Source: Blepharisma japonicum
Lineage: Eukaryota > Ciliophora > Heterotrichea > Heterotrichida > Blepharismidae
Length of the DNA stretch: 64,000 nucleotides
Direction of reading: 5' to 3'
Assembly (NCBI GenBank): GCA_949751835.1
Contig: CATKHK010000086.1
Coordinates: 118,303-182,302 of the forward strand
Each line of letters starts with the position of its first letter. Within the stretch, counting starts at the first letter, position 1. The notes beneath the pieces were generated by a model. That model did not search any database. It was not told where the DNA came from and worked only from the letters and a program-made list of their open reading frames with translations. The position numbers and the translations under genes are program-made. Shown in pieces: positions 24,042 through 35,400 of the stretch.

Positions 24042-25196
24042 TTAGTTTTTTGGGGTAGCAAATAATTCCGTTAAGCTTGTCTGAAAATGCATAAATGGAA
24101 ATTCTGTAATATCAATACTTGGCTGATATAAATTAGGAATGTTTCTTGGCCTATTTTTTTGCTTATTTAATAGATTGAGTCTGCTGTTTGCAATTCCACT
24201 TGCTGGGCATTTATCAATAGCTTTTTGGTATCATTTTTTAGCCTCCTCTCTTTGAAACATAAGCTCATTAATAACCCCTAAATTTACATAAACATCCACT
24301 TCATCATATTTTAGCGACAAGCAGTCGCAAAGACATTTCAAAGCATTTTGGCACTGCTTTAACTCTGCAAATACAACTGCAAGGGACACTTTATATATAG
24401 GTTCTTGCGGGTATTTAATAGTAATTGTGGTAAATAATGAAAGTGCTCTAGGAAACGACTTGGTTTCAGCCAAGCATCTAGCTTTTAAATACAAAATATC
24501 ACAATATCCCTTACTCTCTGTATCTTCAATAAAACTTAAAGCTTCATTAAATAACAAAATTGCCTTATCATACTCTCAATTAATAAAATGTCCCCAGCCC
24601 AAACAGACTGTTGTTTTCAGGTTTGTTTGCAGATTTTTTGCGATTTTGAATAGTTCTAATGCTTCATTTTTCTTTGAGATTTCTAAACAGCTTGCTATTT
24701 GGCATAAAACTTCTATTGTTTCATCTTTATTTAAGTCCTCTGAGTTAAGACAATTTCTAAGGTAAGTAATTGCCTTAAGATATTGCTTGGAATTTTTATT
24801 AATGATCCCTAGCTTTAAGTACACTTGTGGCGAATACTCAAAATTTGGGTCGGTCCTAAGGGTAGCTTCGAAGTATTTCTCGGCCATTTCAAAAAGTCTA
24901 CATTTGGAACAAAGAAGTCCTAACCCATACCACAGTTGAGCAGGAGCTGAGTCGTTCCATAATTGATGAGCATTAGAGTATGCTCTGAAGCTTTCTTCAA
25001 ATTTTTCCAAAATAAGGTAGCAGTGACCAAGATTTGCTCAATCAACTGGATTGTTCCCATCAAGCGAAATTAGTTGGCAAAGCCCATTCGACGCTGCTTC
25101 GAAATCACCATTGCTAAGGTAATATTGAATCGCATCGCTAAGTTGGGTAGGAAAGTTTGTTTCTTGATAACCTTGAAGAAAATCGATGAATGACAT
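24042..25196 (-). CDS. Cyc8/Ssn6-like TPR protein, copy 2
   Basis: A 384-residue paralogue of the preceding gene, starting MSFIDFLQGYQE and ending at TAA 24042-24044. The TPR motifs align one for one (LWYGLGLLCSKCRLFEMAE and VYLKLGIINKNSKQYLKA). Three in-frame TGA codons are needed. Two fall where copy 1 has TGG: DW-ANLGH and KW-YQKAID. This supports TGA as Trp from within the window. The C-terminal tail ends soon after the shared ITEFPF motif. Same strand and spacing suggest an old local duplication. Confidence 0.85.
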
Positions 25197-26290
25197 ATTA
25201 AATATTCAAAGATTTTATTAATTAAAAGAAACTGATTGGTATGGTGGATATTTTTATTATAATAGTAATGAGATCAATTATAAAGAAATTTTCGGCCTTT
25301 CAAAAAGTCTATAAATAAATAAAAAAATTAATTATAGCTAAATTTATGTGAGCTTAAAATATGCCCATAGAAATTAACGAATACTTCTAATATTTTCCTA
25401 AGAAATCAGCCTCTTAAAAAAGAATTGCTTAGTCTTCAATATATCAATTAAATTAAATATATCTACTTTTGAAGATTCTTTATACCAAGAAGATTTAACT
25501 CTGAAGAAATTTCAAATTTTTTGTAACTGGTTTAATGGATAAATTATTTATAAGAGATGACATATATAAATTTCTCTCACTCCCTTTAATTGTTATACTG
25601 AAAAGATTAAGTAAATTTAATAGATAGGAATCAAATTGCAATATAAAATAATTTGATCTTACATCTAGAATTATTAGCCGCACACCATATTATTTCAATA
25701 AGACCTAAAATAAGAGCTTTTAAAATTTTAGGTACAGCATAAATAACCAATAGCTGATGCAATTTAATATAAATGAAAATCTTGTATATTTATAATCGAA
25801 AGGCAATTTATACAATTAATTAAAGCTGAAAACTATCAGATTGAAACAGGGAAACAAACATAAAAATTATGGTGATATAACTTAAGATAAAGAACGAGCA
25901 TGTGAATTAAAGCATATTTATAGAATCAAACTTATAGAGAAATCATCAATTAATTATTTCTTTGCATTTAATTCATCAATATCTGCCTTAATGCCTTAAA
26001 AACTGAAAGCTAATTTCTTTTAATTCTTTACTGGCGAATTTTTTATCAAATTGTCTAAAGAAAGAAAAGGAATAAAAGAATGATAAAGAATTATTTTTTT
26101 GCAAATAAATAAAGAAATCATAGAGTTGTTCACAATTTGATTATTTTGTGGTGAAGCATCTATTATTTATCGTTTGCATATTTAGATCACTCATACAAAT
26201 GCATATTTTTAATCGCTTTAAGATATCATTTTAAGTGGATTAACACGAAATAATGAGTTTTTGATATTTTTAAAAGTTATAGATTTATTT
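25197..26290. other. Gene-poor AT-rich stretch
   Basis: No intact gene is visible in these 1.1 kb. A short plus-strand frame near 25510-25625 reads like a remnant (LPLIVILKR) but is too short to assign. Otherwise I see only AT-rich sequence. Confidence 0.4.
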
Positions 26291-26298
26291 AAAGAAAA

Positions 26299-26640
26299 GC
26301 AAATATTTCTCTCTTCAGGTTCTTTGAAATTTTAATTCCATAAACACATTGCATTATAAATGCAGCTGCAATTATTTCATATCAGCGAATCGATCTATTT
26401 AATAATTCTATCTGTTCTTTTGAAAGCCACTTTAACACTGATTTTTGATTTTTATCCACTAAATGATAATCAATGCATAGTCAAATTAATTTTTCATCAT
26501 TTCTTATAATGGCATAAAAAATACAGAGATAAATACACTCATTTTTAGCTAATACAACTCTTCACTATTTTATCATCTTCTTCGATATATAATTTTATAA
26601 AATCATAAGATGAATTTTTAAATATAGATTAAAAGTTCAT
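26299..26640 (-). pseudogene. Decayed coding remnant, unknown family
   Basis: Two protein-like stretches lie end to end on the minus strand, offset by one base near 26546. The upstream part reads about 25 residues (YDFIKLYIEEDDKIVKSC). The downstream part reads about 80 residues with two TGA-encoded Trp, ending ISKNLKREIFAFL and a TAA. Joined by a one-base shift they read as a single helical domain. No GT...AG intron of 15-16 nt repairs the frame. The family is not recognised; most likely a broken gene. Confidence 0.35.
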
Positions 26641-26884
26641 GGGTAATGAGTATTAAGAAGAAAAAGCTAAAAGTTAAATCTAAAATAGGTTTTTGCTTGA
26701 AGGAGATTATTATGTGGGCTTACTATTAATTTGAATAAATTTAAATTACTTAAATAAAAATATCTACGATGATGATAGATTTAATCAATCAGTCAGTTAT
26801 TCACACCACTTACGTTGCTATATCTCTTTTTTTATCATTTTAATCATATTTTTATATATTCTTTGGAGGAAAAGCCAAAACACA

Positions 26885-27085
26885 TTATCTAAGACACAAT
26901 TTGCATTAGGTGCTCCGAAAGAACAATTTTAGTCAAATTTAAACATGACTTACCAGGGCTTGCCAGAACTTGGCTCATCATGTGTATTTAGACTACCAAA
27001 CGTGCATTGTGTGTCAGAACAAAGGGTTTTTACCCTTTCCCCAGCGGATACAAATTTTCATCTTCATAAGATTGAAAAGTAAAAA
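26885..27085 (+). ncRNA. Candidate structured non-coding RNA
   Basis: A GC-richer island in a gene-poor AT-rich region. On the plus strand it can form several hairpins: CATGA/TCATG (26944-26948 with 26978-26982) enclosing GCCA/TGGC; AAAGGGT/ACCCTTT (27021-27027 with 27032-27038); and a ten-pair stem (27055-27064 with 27068-27078) at the 3' side. ACTTACC at 26948-26954 equals the U1 snRNA sequence that pairs with 5' splice sites. The hairpin order before an A/U-rich stretch and terminal stem loosely recalls U1. I could not form U1 helix H, so the class is unknown. Confidence 0.25.
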
Positions 27086-27560
27086 AAATTCAATAAATTT
27101 TAAATATCTCGTGCTCTGAATTCTTCAATGCAAGATGTAGAAATATGAAATGCTTTTTCAATACAATATTCCTATAGAATATATGCATTTTCCCTTAGAT
27201 TATTTAATAGAAAATTCAACATTACTCTTTCATTATCATAAACATTTGTTTCTATATAGTATCATCTGGTAAAAATTTATGCATAGTAATAGTAAAACAT
27301 TTTATGTCACAATTTTGTGTATTTTCAAATGCAAATCTTGTTCATTTCATATAATGCTAATGGATACTAAAATTTTTAAAAATTTAGATTTTTTTTATGA
27401 ATTGATTGGTTTAAAGTACTTCACAAATTTATTTGGTCTTTGCAATTTGCAAGTATTCTTCTTTTATCATTATATAATATGATACAAAAAGCATGCTGTA
27501 GAGTTCTACCCATATTTTTTGACAAAAAAGAAACTTAGCTTAACATCTTTGCAGTTTTTA

Positions 27561-27602
27561 GACGCATCTTTGACGTTTTTAGACGCATCTTTGACGTTTT
27601 TA
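27561..27602. repeat. Two tandem copies of a 21-bp unit
   Basis: GACGCATCTTTGACGTTTTT plus one A is repeated perfectly at 27561-27581 and 27582-27602, with partial copies on both sides (for example CATCTTTGCAGTTTTTA just before). A small minisatellite inside the decayed kinase region. Confidence 0.8.
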
Positions 27603-27712
27603 GCTTAAAATTTGGAAATTTTTTGACATATTTGAGTCTTTTTTGACGATTTATCCCCAAAAAATTTACTGTGCTAATTTTGGATTTCTTAGTGCCCTTT
27701 AGAGCAAATTTA

Positions 27713-28468
27713 GCAAGATGATCGAGAAAACAGACTATTATAAACTTTTGGAGCCAAACAAATCCCATAAAGAATAATATTATATTTTTCTGCTTCATTT
27801 AGGTTTAACCATTGATCAAATATTTCTAGCCCAAAGCTTCCTAGTTTAAAATAAATTTTATCGTTCTTTATAACCTTGAAAATTCTTTTAGGGGCTATGT
27901 TTATGTGTAAAATCTTTAATGAATTTATTAAAATATTGCATGCATTTAGATTCCTCACAAAAATTTCATAATTTGTGATTATCTTTTTTAGAAAGTTTTC
28001 GGGATTCTTCAGTTTTGTTTCAATGTCTTCGGTGATATTTTCCCCATGATATTCCATAACTAAATTAAGCCTGCGTTTGCTATATCAATATCGTAAAACC
28101 CTCCATATATTTTTAGAAAACTTATTTTGTCCAGTTGATATGCATTAGAAAGGATTTTAGGATTTTCAAAAATTTCACATAAATGATTTTTGACGATAAC
28201 TTTGATCTTTTTATTTTTCTTAATCTGGATAAACTGGAGTATAAATAAAGTATTCATTGTCAGATTTTACTTTATGTCTTTCAATAGTATCACATATTTC
28301 AAGCTTTAATCAATTTTTCACTCTAAGGGTTCTCAAATCAAAATCAATAACTTCATCATATACAGTCCCTATTTCTTGGATTAATTTTGATCTAGCATTG
28401 CTGTCAAATTCTTTTTTCTGAGCGAAAGAGACTTCATGAGCATCAAGATTCTTATTTCCAATCTCCAT
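27713..28468 (-). pseudogene. Broken protein-kinase-like gene (pseudokinase)
   Basis: Reads from an ATG at 28466-28468 through one TGA-encoded Trp and a likely 16-nt intron (28219-28234, GT...AG), then to a TAG at 28060-28062. A kinase-like pattern continues in another frame just downstream: LVMEYHGEN (hinge), LKILHINIAPKRI where HRD is expected, KLGSFGLEI where DFG is expected, and YNIILYGICLA near subdomain IX, ending at TAA 27710-27712. A one-base shift near 28060 joins KIYGGFYDI to LVMEY as in normal kinases. Both catalytic motifs are lost and the frame is broken, so this is probably a pseudogene. Two separate small pseudokinase genes are possible but less likely. Confidence 0.5.
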
Positions 28469-28737
28469 TCTTTCGTTTTTTATAAAATTATTTATGATAA
28501 GTGTTGATAATTAATTTAAATCAGTTTAGAGAGATTAATATCAAGCTTAAAGAAGTCATTGAATTATTTTATGAATTAGTAGAATTATAAATCTAAAAAG
28601 CCTCTCCTTGCTGCTTATTCTAAGTTTGCAATAATTCAAAACTTATTTAATTATATATATATATAATTATAGAAATTTTGTTAAATATAAAATTTAAGTA
28701 AAGAATATATAAGGAAAGATACTTAAGCAATATTAAA

Positions 28738-29175
28738 TTAAATTTGATAATTTTTTATTACTATTTCTGATTTTAATATGCAAGCAGCATCAATAATTTC
28801 ATCAATACTTATACAATAATCACCCATTGGAAAATAATTTTCATAAATATACTTGTCACACTGTAATATCAACTCATTAAGTTTATAGATGGTTTCATCA
28901 TTTAGATTTAAAGATTCTCTCATATAGCTAAATGATATCATTTGGGCTTTTATTTCATGAAGAATTTTAATATTTTCAGGGGTGTTATTATTTATTTCCG
29001 ATATCACAATATTTGGTGATTTTGCTAATAGTACTCTCTTTTTGGCAGCGTCTTCAAGCCTCCGATTTTTCCAATTGGCATATGAATTAATTTCGCATCT
29101 ATTTTTAAAGTATTCTTCAGTCTTTGTTTGAAGATTTCAATTTCTCTTTATACTTTTGAGATTTATGATTTCCAT
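28738..29175 (-). CDS. Small hypothetical protein
   Basis: A 145-residue frame from ATG at 29173-29175 to TAA at 28738-28740, with one TGA read as Trp (RNWNLQ). The sequence is helical and charged (TEEYFKNRCEINSYANWKNR) with no recognised domain. Its start MEIINLKSI is weakly like the MEIGNKNLD start of the neighbouring kinase remnant, which may be chance. The composition looks coding, but the flanking decayed sequence makes its status uncertain. Confidence 0.45.
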
Positions 29176-29488
29176 TTTTATAATAATCTTTAATATTGAA
29201 TCCTTTAGAATCATAAAGCTTTAAATTGATTTCGATATTTAAAAATAAAATAAAGACATCCAAGTGATATATTTTATAATGAAATTAGAAAAAATCCATT
29301 TTTTACATTTATTAAAGCCATTTATACTTTCAGACATCTAGAAAAGACTAAACTTTATAAATCGGCTATTAATGATTTGAAAAAATAACCTGTGACTTTT
29401 TATTTATTTTTAGCCCATTTACAAATTCTGTTTTCTCAAGTTGATATTTATTTCATTTTCTTATCAAAAATTATATTCAATATCTATA

Positions 29489-32400
29489 ATGAAAATGAGC
29501 TCAACTCAACCCATAAGATCTTACTCAAGAGATCCTCCCTCTAACGATACTAATCGATTCTTCAACTATTCTAGGCTTCACCCAAGGCCATCTTCAGCTT
29601 CAAAGCACCTTGAAGACACAAAATCAAGCCAAGTCCAATCTCGACTTCAAAAAGTTGTTCACAAAATCATGTGTAATCCCTATTTAGCTCTCACTTCCTA
29701 CAGCGAAGAAATGAATCCTTCTCTTACCCATTCAAGAGCTTGAAAAGAAATTGTTCAGGATCTAAACGAAGAAAAGCACAAACTAGACCAAGAAATTTTA
29801 TCAAGCCCAACTGCCGAGAATAAATCAGCGTCCGCCAAAGACTTTTCAATTATTTCAGAGATGCTTGCAGACGCTCAAGCCAGAACTCTTATCATATTAA
29901 AAGACGCTAGAAGAACCGACGAAATTAACCTGAAAGCTAAGTTGTGAGAAATTTTCGCGAACTTAAACAACCAAATTTGAAACCATATGTTCAAAAATCG
30001 AGAATTTTCCCCAAAAAAATCAAAAGATGAAGATATTTTGATTGAAAATAGAGAACTAAAGGAAAATCTTAAAAAAGCAGATGAGTATATCGGAAGACTA
30101 AAACAAATGCTAAGGGATGGAGAAAATGAGTATTCTCCTGGGAATGAAACAAGCTTGTTAAGAAAAGAATTGAAAAGAGCTAATGAAGTCATTGTTTCCT
30201 TACAAGATGAGCTAAGTGAAAAAATTGCGTATATCCAGAATAAAGAATTTCAGATCAATACAATAAAAACTGAATGTCAGACTTTAAAGCAAAGAGTCCA
30301 TGATCTTGAAAAAAAAGTTATAACTAGATCAGCCTCTTCTAATGAAAGATCGCCTGAATCCTCTGATCATTCCTTATTAGAAAAATTAAACTCTATAATA
30401 AAAGAGCGTGATGCTTTACAGGAATGGAAAACAAAATTTGCACAATATCCATCTACCTATGAAAAAGCAATTCAGCGATTAAAAGATGAACATGCATCTG
30501 AAAAGAGAAAACTAGAAGAAATCATTGAAAATTATAAAGGAAATGATAGATTCTCAAGAACTACTAAAACTGGCTGAACAATAGATATTAAGGACAGTGA
30601 TCCTAAGCTAAAAGAAGAATCCAGGATGCTAAAACGTGAAAATTTCAACTTAAAAGAAGACATGTCAAAGCTTTTAAAAGAATATCAAGAATTAGGCCAA
30701 AAATTCAATCAGCAATTACAACAGGACAAAGCTATGAAAGAAGAATTTCAGCAAAATTTTGAAAGTCTCAGTGAGCAGTATAATAAAAAATGTGAAGACT
30801 TTGAAGATCTGAAAAATGAATATGAAGGGCTAAGAGAAGTATACCAAAAAGAGCACTCTAGTGGAAAGAAAAACACAGCAATTCGTAAAGAAACCAGAGA
30901 AAAGGTCAGAGGAGGCAGGAAAAATATTGACAGTGACTATGAAAATATTGAAAAATTAAACGAAGAAATACTTTCTCTGTCAAAAATTTTGGAAGATAAA
31001 AATAAGGAAATCGAAAACTTGGAAGAAAAAATAAATGAAATTAATAGCGAAAAAGAACAAATTGAAAAGGAAAATGGTGAGCTAAATGAAGCTTTGAAAG
31101 ATGTTAATGATAAAGCCGAGCAATTTGAAGAGATCTTGAAGAAGTCAGAAGAGGAGAGCAAAGAAAAAGAGGTAAGGAATCAGGAATTGAGATCAATCAT
31201 TAAAGTAATGGAAAAAGAAAAAAATGAAATGATGCCTCATTTTCGATCAGGCTCAGATAAATCCAAAAAAGATTTAGACCAAAAAATCAAAGAGCTTAAT
31301 GAAGCTAATGCAAGAATTGAAGATTTAAGCCAACTTTATAATGAAGAATTGTCTAAATCAGAAAACCTAAAGCAAGAAATAGAAACTCATATTGAAGAGC
31401 AACAAGTATTGAAAAATCAAATAAAGCAAAAAGATATTTTGCTAGATAAATTACGAAAAGGCTTAAAACAAGAATCAGAAAGCAGACAAAAATTAGAAAA
31501 AAGCCCACCACAGAAAATTATCGACTCAAAAGCTGAGAAAGCTAATAAAGATCAAATAAAATCCTTAGAAAACCAAATTATTAATCTTTCGGAGTCGCTT
31601 AAAGATAAAGAAAAGCTTGAAAAACAAATCAAAAAGGTGCATGAAAGCCAAATTAAAGAGTTAAATGAAAAAATAATAGGATTAGATAAAGAAATTGAAG
31701 AATTAAATGAGAAAATCCAAGAAATTCAATATGATAATAAAATCCTTACTGATGAAGAAGAAAACAAAGGATTTTTGATTGATGATTTGAAAGAAAAAAT
31801 AAATAAATTAAAATCAGAAAATGAAAATTTAGCTGAGGAAATAGCAAAATATTCTTCTATAAAAGAAGAAAAAATCAAAAATTCACAAATTCAATCAGAT
31901 GGCTTAAAAGCTCAAGCTAAACTAATTGAAGGTCTTCAAAAAGAAATCGAAAAACTAAGTTTTGAAAACCTTGCTCTAAAACAAGAAATTGAAGATTTAA
32001 AAGGGCAACTAAGAGATATCAATAACTCTACGACTGAGAAAGATGACACTATTGCATTTCTTAAGCTAGAGCTAAAGAAATTTGAAGATGCTATTAATGA
32101 AAAAGAACAATCTAACTTACACGAGCAAAGAAGGTATAAAGATATAATCAAAGAAAAAGATGGAGAAATTGCCAATCTCAATAAGAAAATTCAGGATCAG
32201 CTGAGAAATTTGCAATTTAATGATCAACAGCAAAATGAAGAAAAGCACCAGCTTACGGATTTAAAAAATGAAATTAAGAGAAAAGAAGAAGAAATTAAAT
32301 CCTTAAAAGTAAAAATAGAGGAAAACAAAAAATCATTAAATTCTATGGAAGAAAAAGTTGTAGAATTGGATGATATAAATGAAAGACTTGCTGCAGAACT

Positions 32401-35400
32401 TGACATATTAAAGGATGAAAATCATTCACTAAAAGAAATGATTGAAAATATAAATAAAGACCTAATAAATTCAAACAGTGAAAAATTTGTTCTGAAGGAG
32501 GATTATGCAAAGCTCAAGAATAAAAATACTGAGTTATCGGAAAAAATTAATATTCTTCAAGAAGAAAAGGATCAAATATCAGACCAATTTAATGATGAAG
32601 TGCAGGATTATGAAATAAGTATCGAAAATTTAAAGAAAAAAGAGAAGCAACTCGAAGAAACCATCAAAACTCTTCAGGATAATTTAAAGAAAAAATCAAA
32701 AGAACTTGAAGACATTAGCTTAGAGCTAACTACTCAGCAAAAAGATCAAGGCCAAAAAATTGACTTTTACGAAAATAAAATTGTCGAACTAAATAAGCTC
32801 TATGAGGCATCTCAAGGTGAAAAAGATGACTTGCTACTAGAAATTGATCAACTTAATAATTTGAATGAATCTCAAAAGCAGTGGATTGACTCAACTATAA
32901 AAGGATCAGAAAGCTACCAATCATTATTAAATGAAAATAAAATTAGATTAGAAGAAACTGTCAAAGAGCTTAATGAAGAAAAACAAAATTCCTTAAAGAG
33001 GCAAAAAGAAGCACAGCTAGAAATTGACAATTTGAAATTCGAGCTGAAAATGATGGAGAAGAAAGTCATTGAAAAACAAAATGAGAATGAATTTATTCGA
33101 AATCAGTACAATTTATATAGACTTAATCAGAATAGCAGTGAAACCAAAAAGCTTACCGAAGAGAACGATGCAAAAATTAATCTTCTTAAAGAAACATCTG
33201 ATAAAAAAGAAAAAGAATATGCAACAAAAGAAGCAAGACTAAATCAGCTCTGTGAAGAATTATTGGAAGAAAAAGAAAAGTAATAATAATATAGACTTGC
33301 AAATAGCGTAAGGCATTATAAAATGCTGAGCGAAGAAAATGAAGACAAGATTAAAGAACTTCAAGAGAGTCTAGATGAAACTAACTCAGAAAAAGAAAAA
33401 ATTAATGAAATTTTTGCTGAAAAAGATAAAGAAATTCTCTCTTTGACTCAAACTATTCAAAATATTGAGTTAGAAAGAGATAATGATTCTACCAAATTTG
33501 AAGAAATTGTTAAAAAAATTCAAATAGAAAAAGAAAAAATTGAAGCAGAATTAAAGCAAGAAAAAGGAAAAATCAAAAACCTAGAAAAATTAATAAATGA
33601 AAAAGAAAACAATTTAGATCATAAAGCTAATGAATTAGAGCAAGCTTTAAGTCAGAACGAAAGGCTTTGCAATAAATTAGAAAAATTGAAAAAAGATTAT
33701 GATGAAAGCATGAAAAGGGTAAAAGAGTCTCAAGAAAAAGATAGTGCAATAGATAAATATCTTGAGCAAATAATGGGCTTGGAGAGTGAAATAGAAAAGA
33801 AAGATAATGAAATTGAAGAAAATATCATCCATATAAATGAATTAAAAGAAAATATTATTGAGAAAGATATTGAAATTAAGAAAGAAATCGAAAAATTTAT
33901 ATCTGAAATCAGTGAATTGAAAGAAAATATTGAGAAAAAAGATAAGGAAATCAGTAATTGCCAAGAAAATATAAAAGAGCTAGAAAATAACCTTCAGGAT
34001 GAATATGAAAACGTAGAAACATTAAAGAGTCAAGAGGAGGTTTATTTAAATAATATCAAGAATTTAGAAGATGAAAAACACAATTATTCTCTTAATTTTA
34101 GTGAAAAAATAAAATCACTAGAGAGTTCTCATCTCTATGAGATTAATAAATTAAAGGAAGAAAGTCAAGAAACTCTTAATATTTATACTGAAAAAGTTAA
34201 AACTTTGGAAAAATCGATTAAAGAAAAAAATGCAGAAATTGAAACATTAGGCAATGAATTATATACCTTAGAGCAGAGTACTTCAGTAAAAGAAAATGAG
34301 ATTAATAAACTTGTAAAAGATTTAGAGCTTCAAATATCAGAAAATGAAGCTGAAAGAGATCGACTTACCGAATACATTTTGGAACTAGAAAATAAAAATT
34401 CTGAAGATAAAGACAAAATTGATATCCTAAATAACAAAATAGATTCTTTAAAAAAAGAAAATTTAGAAAAAGACAATGAGAAGAATAAATTAGCTGATTA
34501 TGTTATATTATTAGAATCGCAAATTAATGGCAAAGATGAAAATCAAAATAATTTACTTACAAAAATTCAAGATTTAGAAAAAAAATTGCAGGAGAAAATA
34601 AAAGAAAAAAATGATTTGCTTGCAAAGGTTAATGATTTAGAGCAAACATTGGAGGAAAAAATAAAAGAAAAAAATGAAAACCAAAATGATTCATTAGCTA
34701 GAATTGAGGATTTAGAACAAAAATTGGAAGAGAAATTAAAAGAAAATATTTATTTAACTGATAAAATTAAAAATTTAGAAGAGGAAGTAGAAAATAAAGA
34801 GCAGGAGAAAAATGATTTAGCTCAAACAATTAAAGATTATGATGCAGAAAGCAATAAAAATAGCAAAGATAAAATTGAGTTAAGTCAAATGATTGAAAAT
34901 TTAATAAATGAGGCAGGAGTAAGTAAAAAAGAAATTGAGAATTTAAAGACAAACTTAGAGGAAAAGAAAAATGAAAATAATAATTTGTTAGATGATATAG
35001 AAGGTCTAAAATCTCTTATCATTGAAAGAAATGACCAGATAAAAAAACTTGAAGAAAATATCATAATAAATGGAAATGAAATTAAAGATTTGAAAGCTCA
35101 ATTAGAAAAAAATAAGACTGAAAACTTAGACTTTATTGAAAAAAATAAAATGGAAATGAGTAATATTATTGAGGACAATTCTCTATTAGAACAAAAGATA
35201 AATGAGCTTAAAGAGGAAGTTAAAGAAAAAACAAATGAAAACACAAAGCTTGAAAATATCATTAAAGAGTTTGAAATTCAGCTCAGTGAAATTGATGCCG
35301 GCTCAGCAAAGCATTCAGAAAAGCTTGAAGATTTAGAAACAGCTGTGAAAGAGAAAGAATATGAACTAGCAATAATGAAAGAAAAAAATACTGGCTTAGA

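Noticed and set aside
25510-25625. Plus-strand frame with LPLIVILKR, like the LPPVLIIHLKRF of ubiquitin-specific proteases
   Set aside because: The match is short, a TAG follows at once, and no Cys or His boxes are nearby.
27279-27482. 67-codon plus-strand ORF
   Set aside because: Low-complexity, hydrophobic and Phe-rich translation typical of AT-rich spacer.
28040-28110. A 20-nt GT...AG segment as an intron repairing the kinase frame
   Set aside because: Removing it restores frame but deletes a conserved stretch, and 20 nt is outside the 15-16-nt size seen here.
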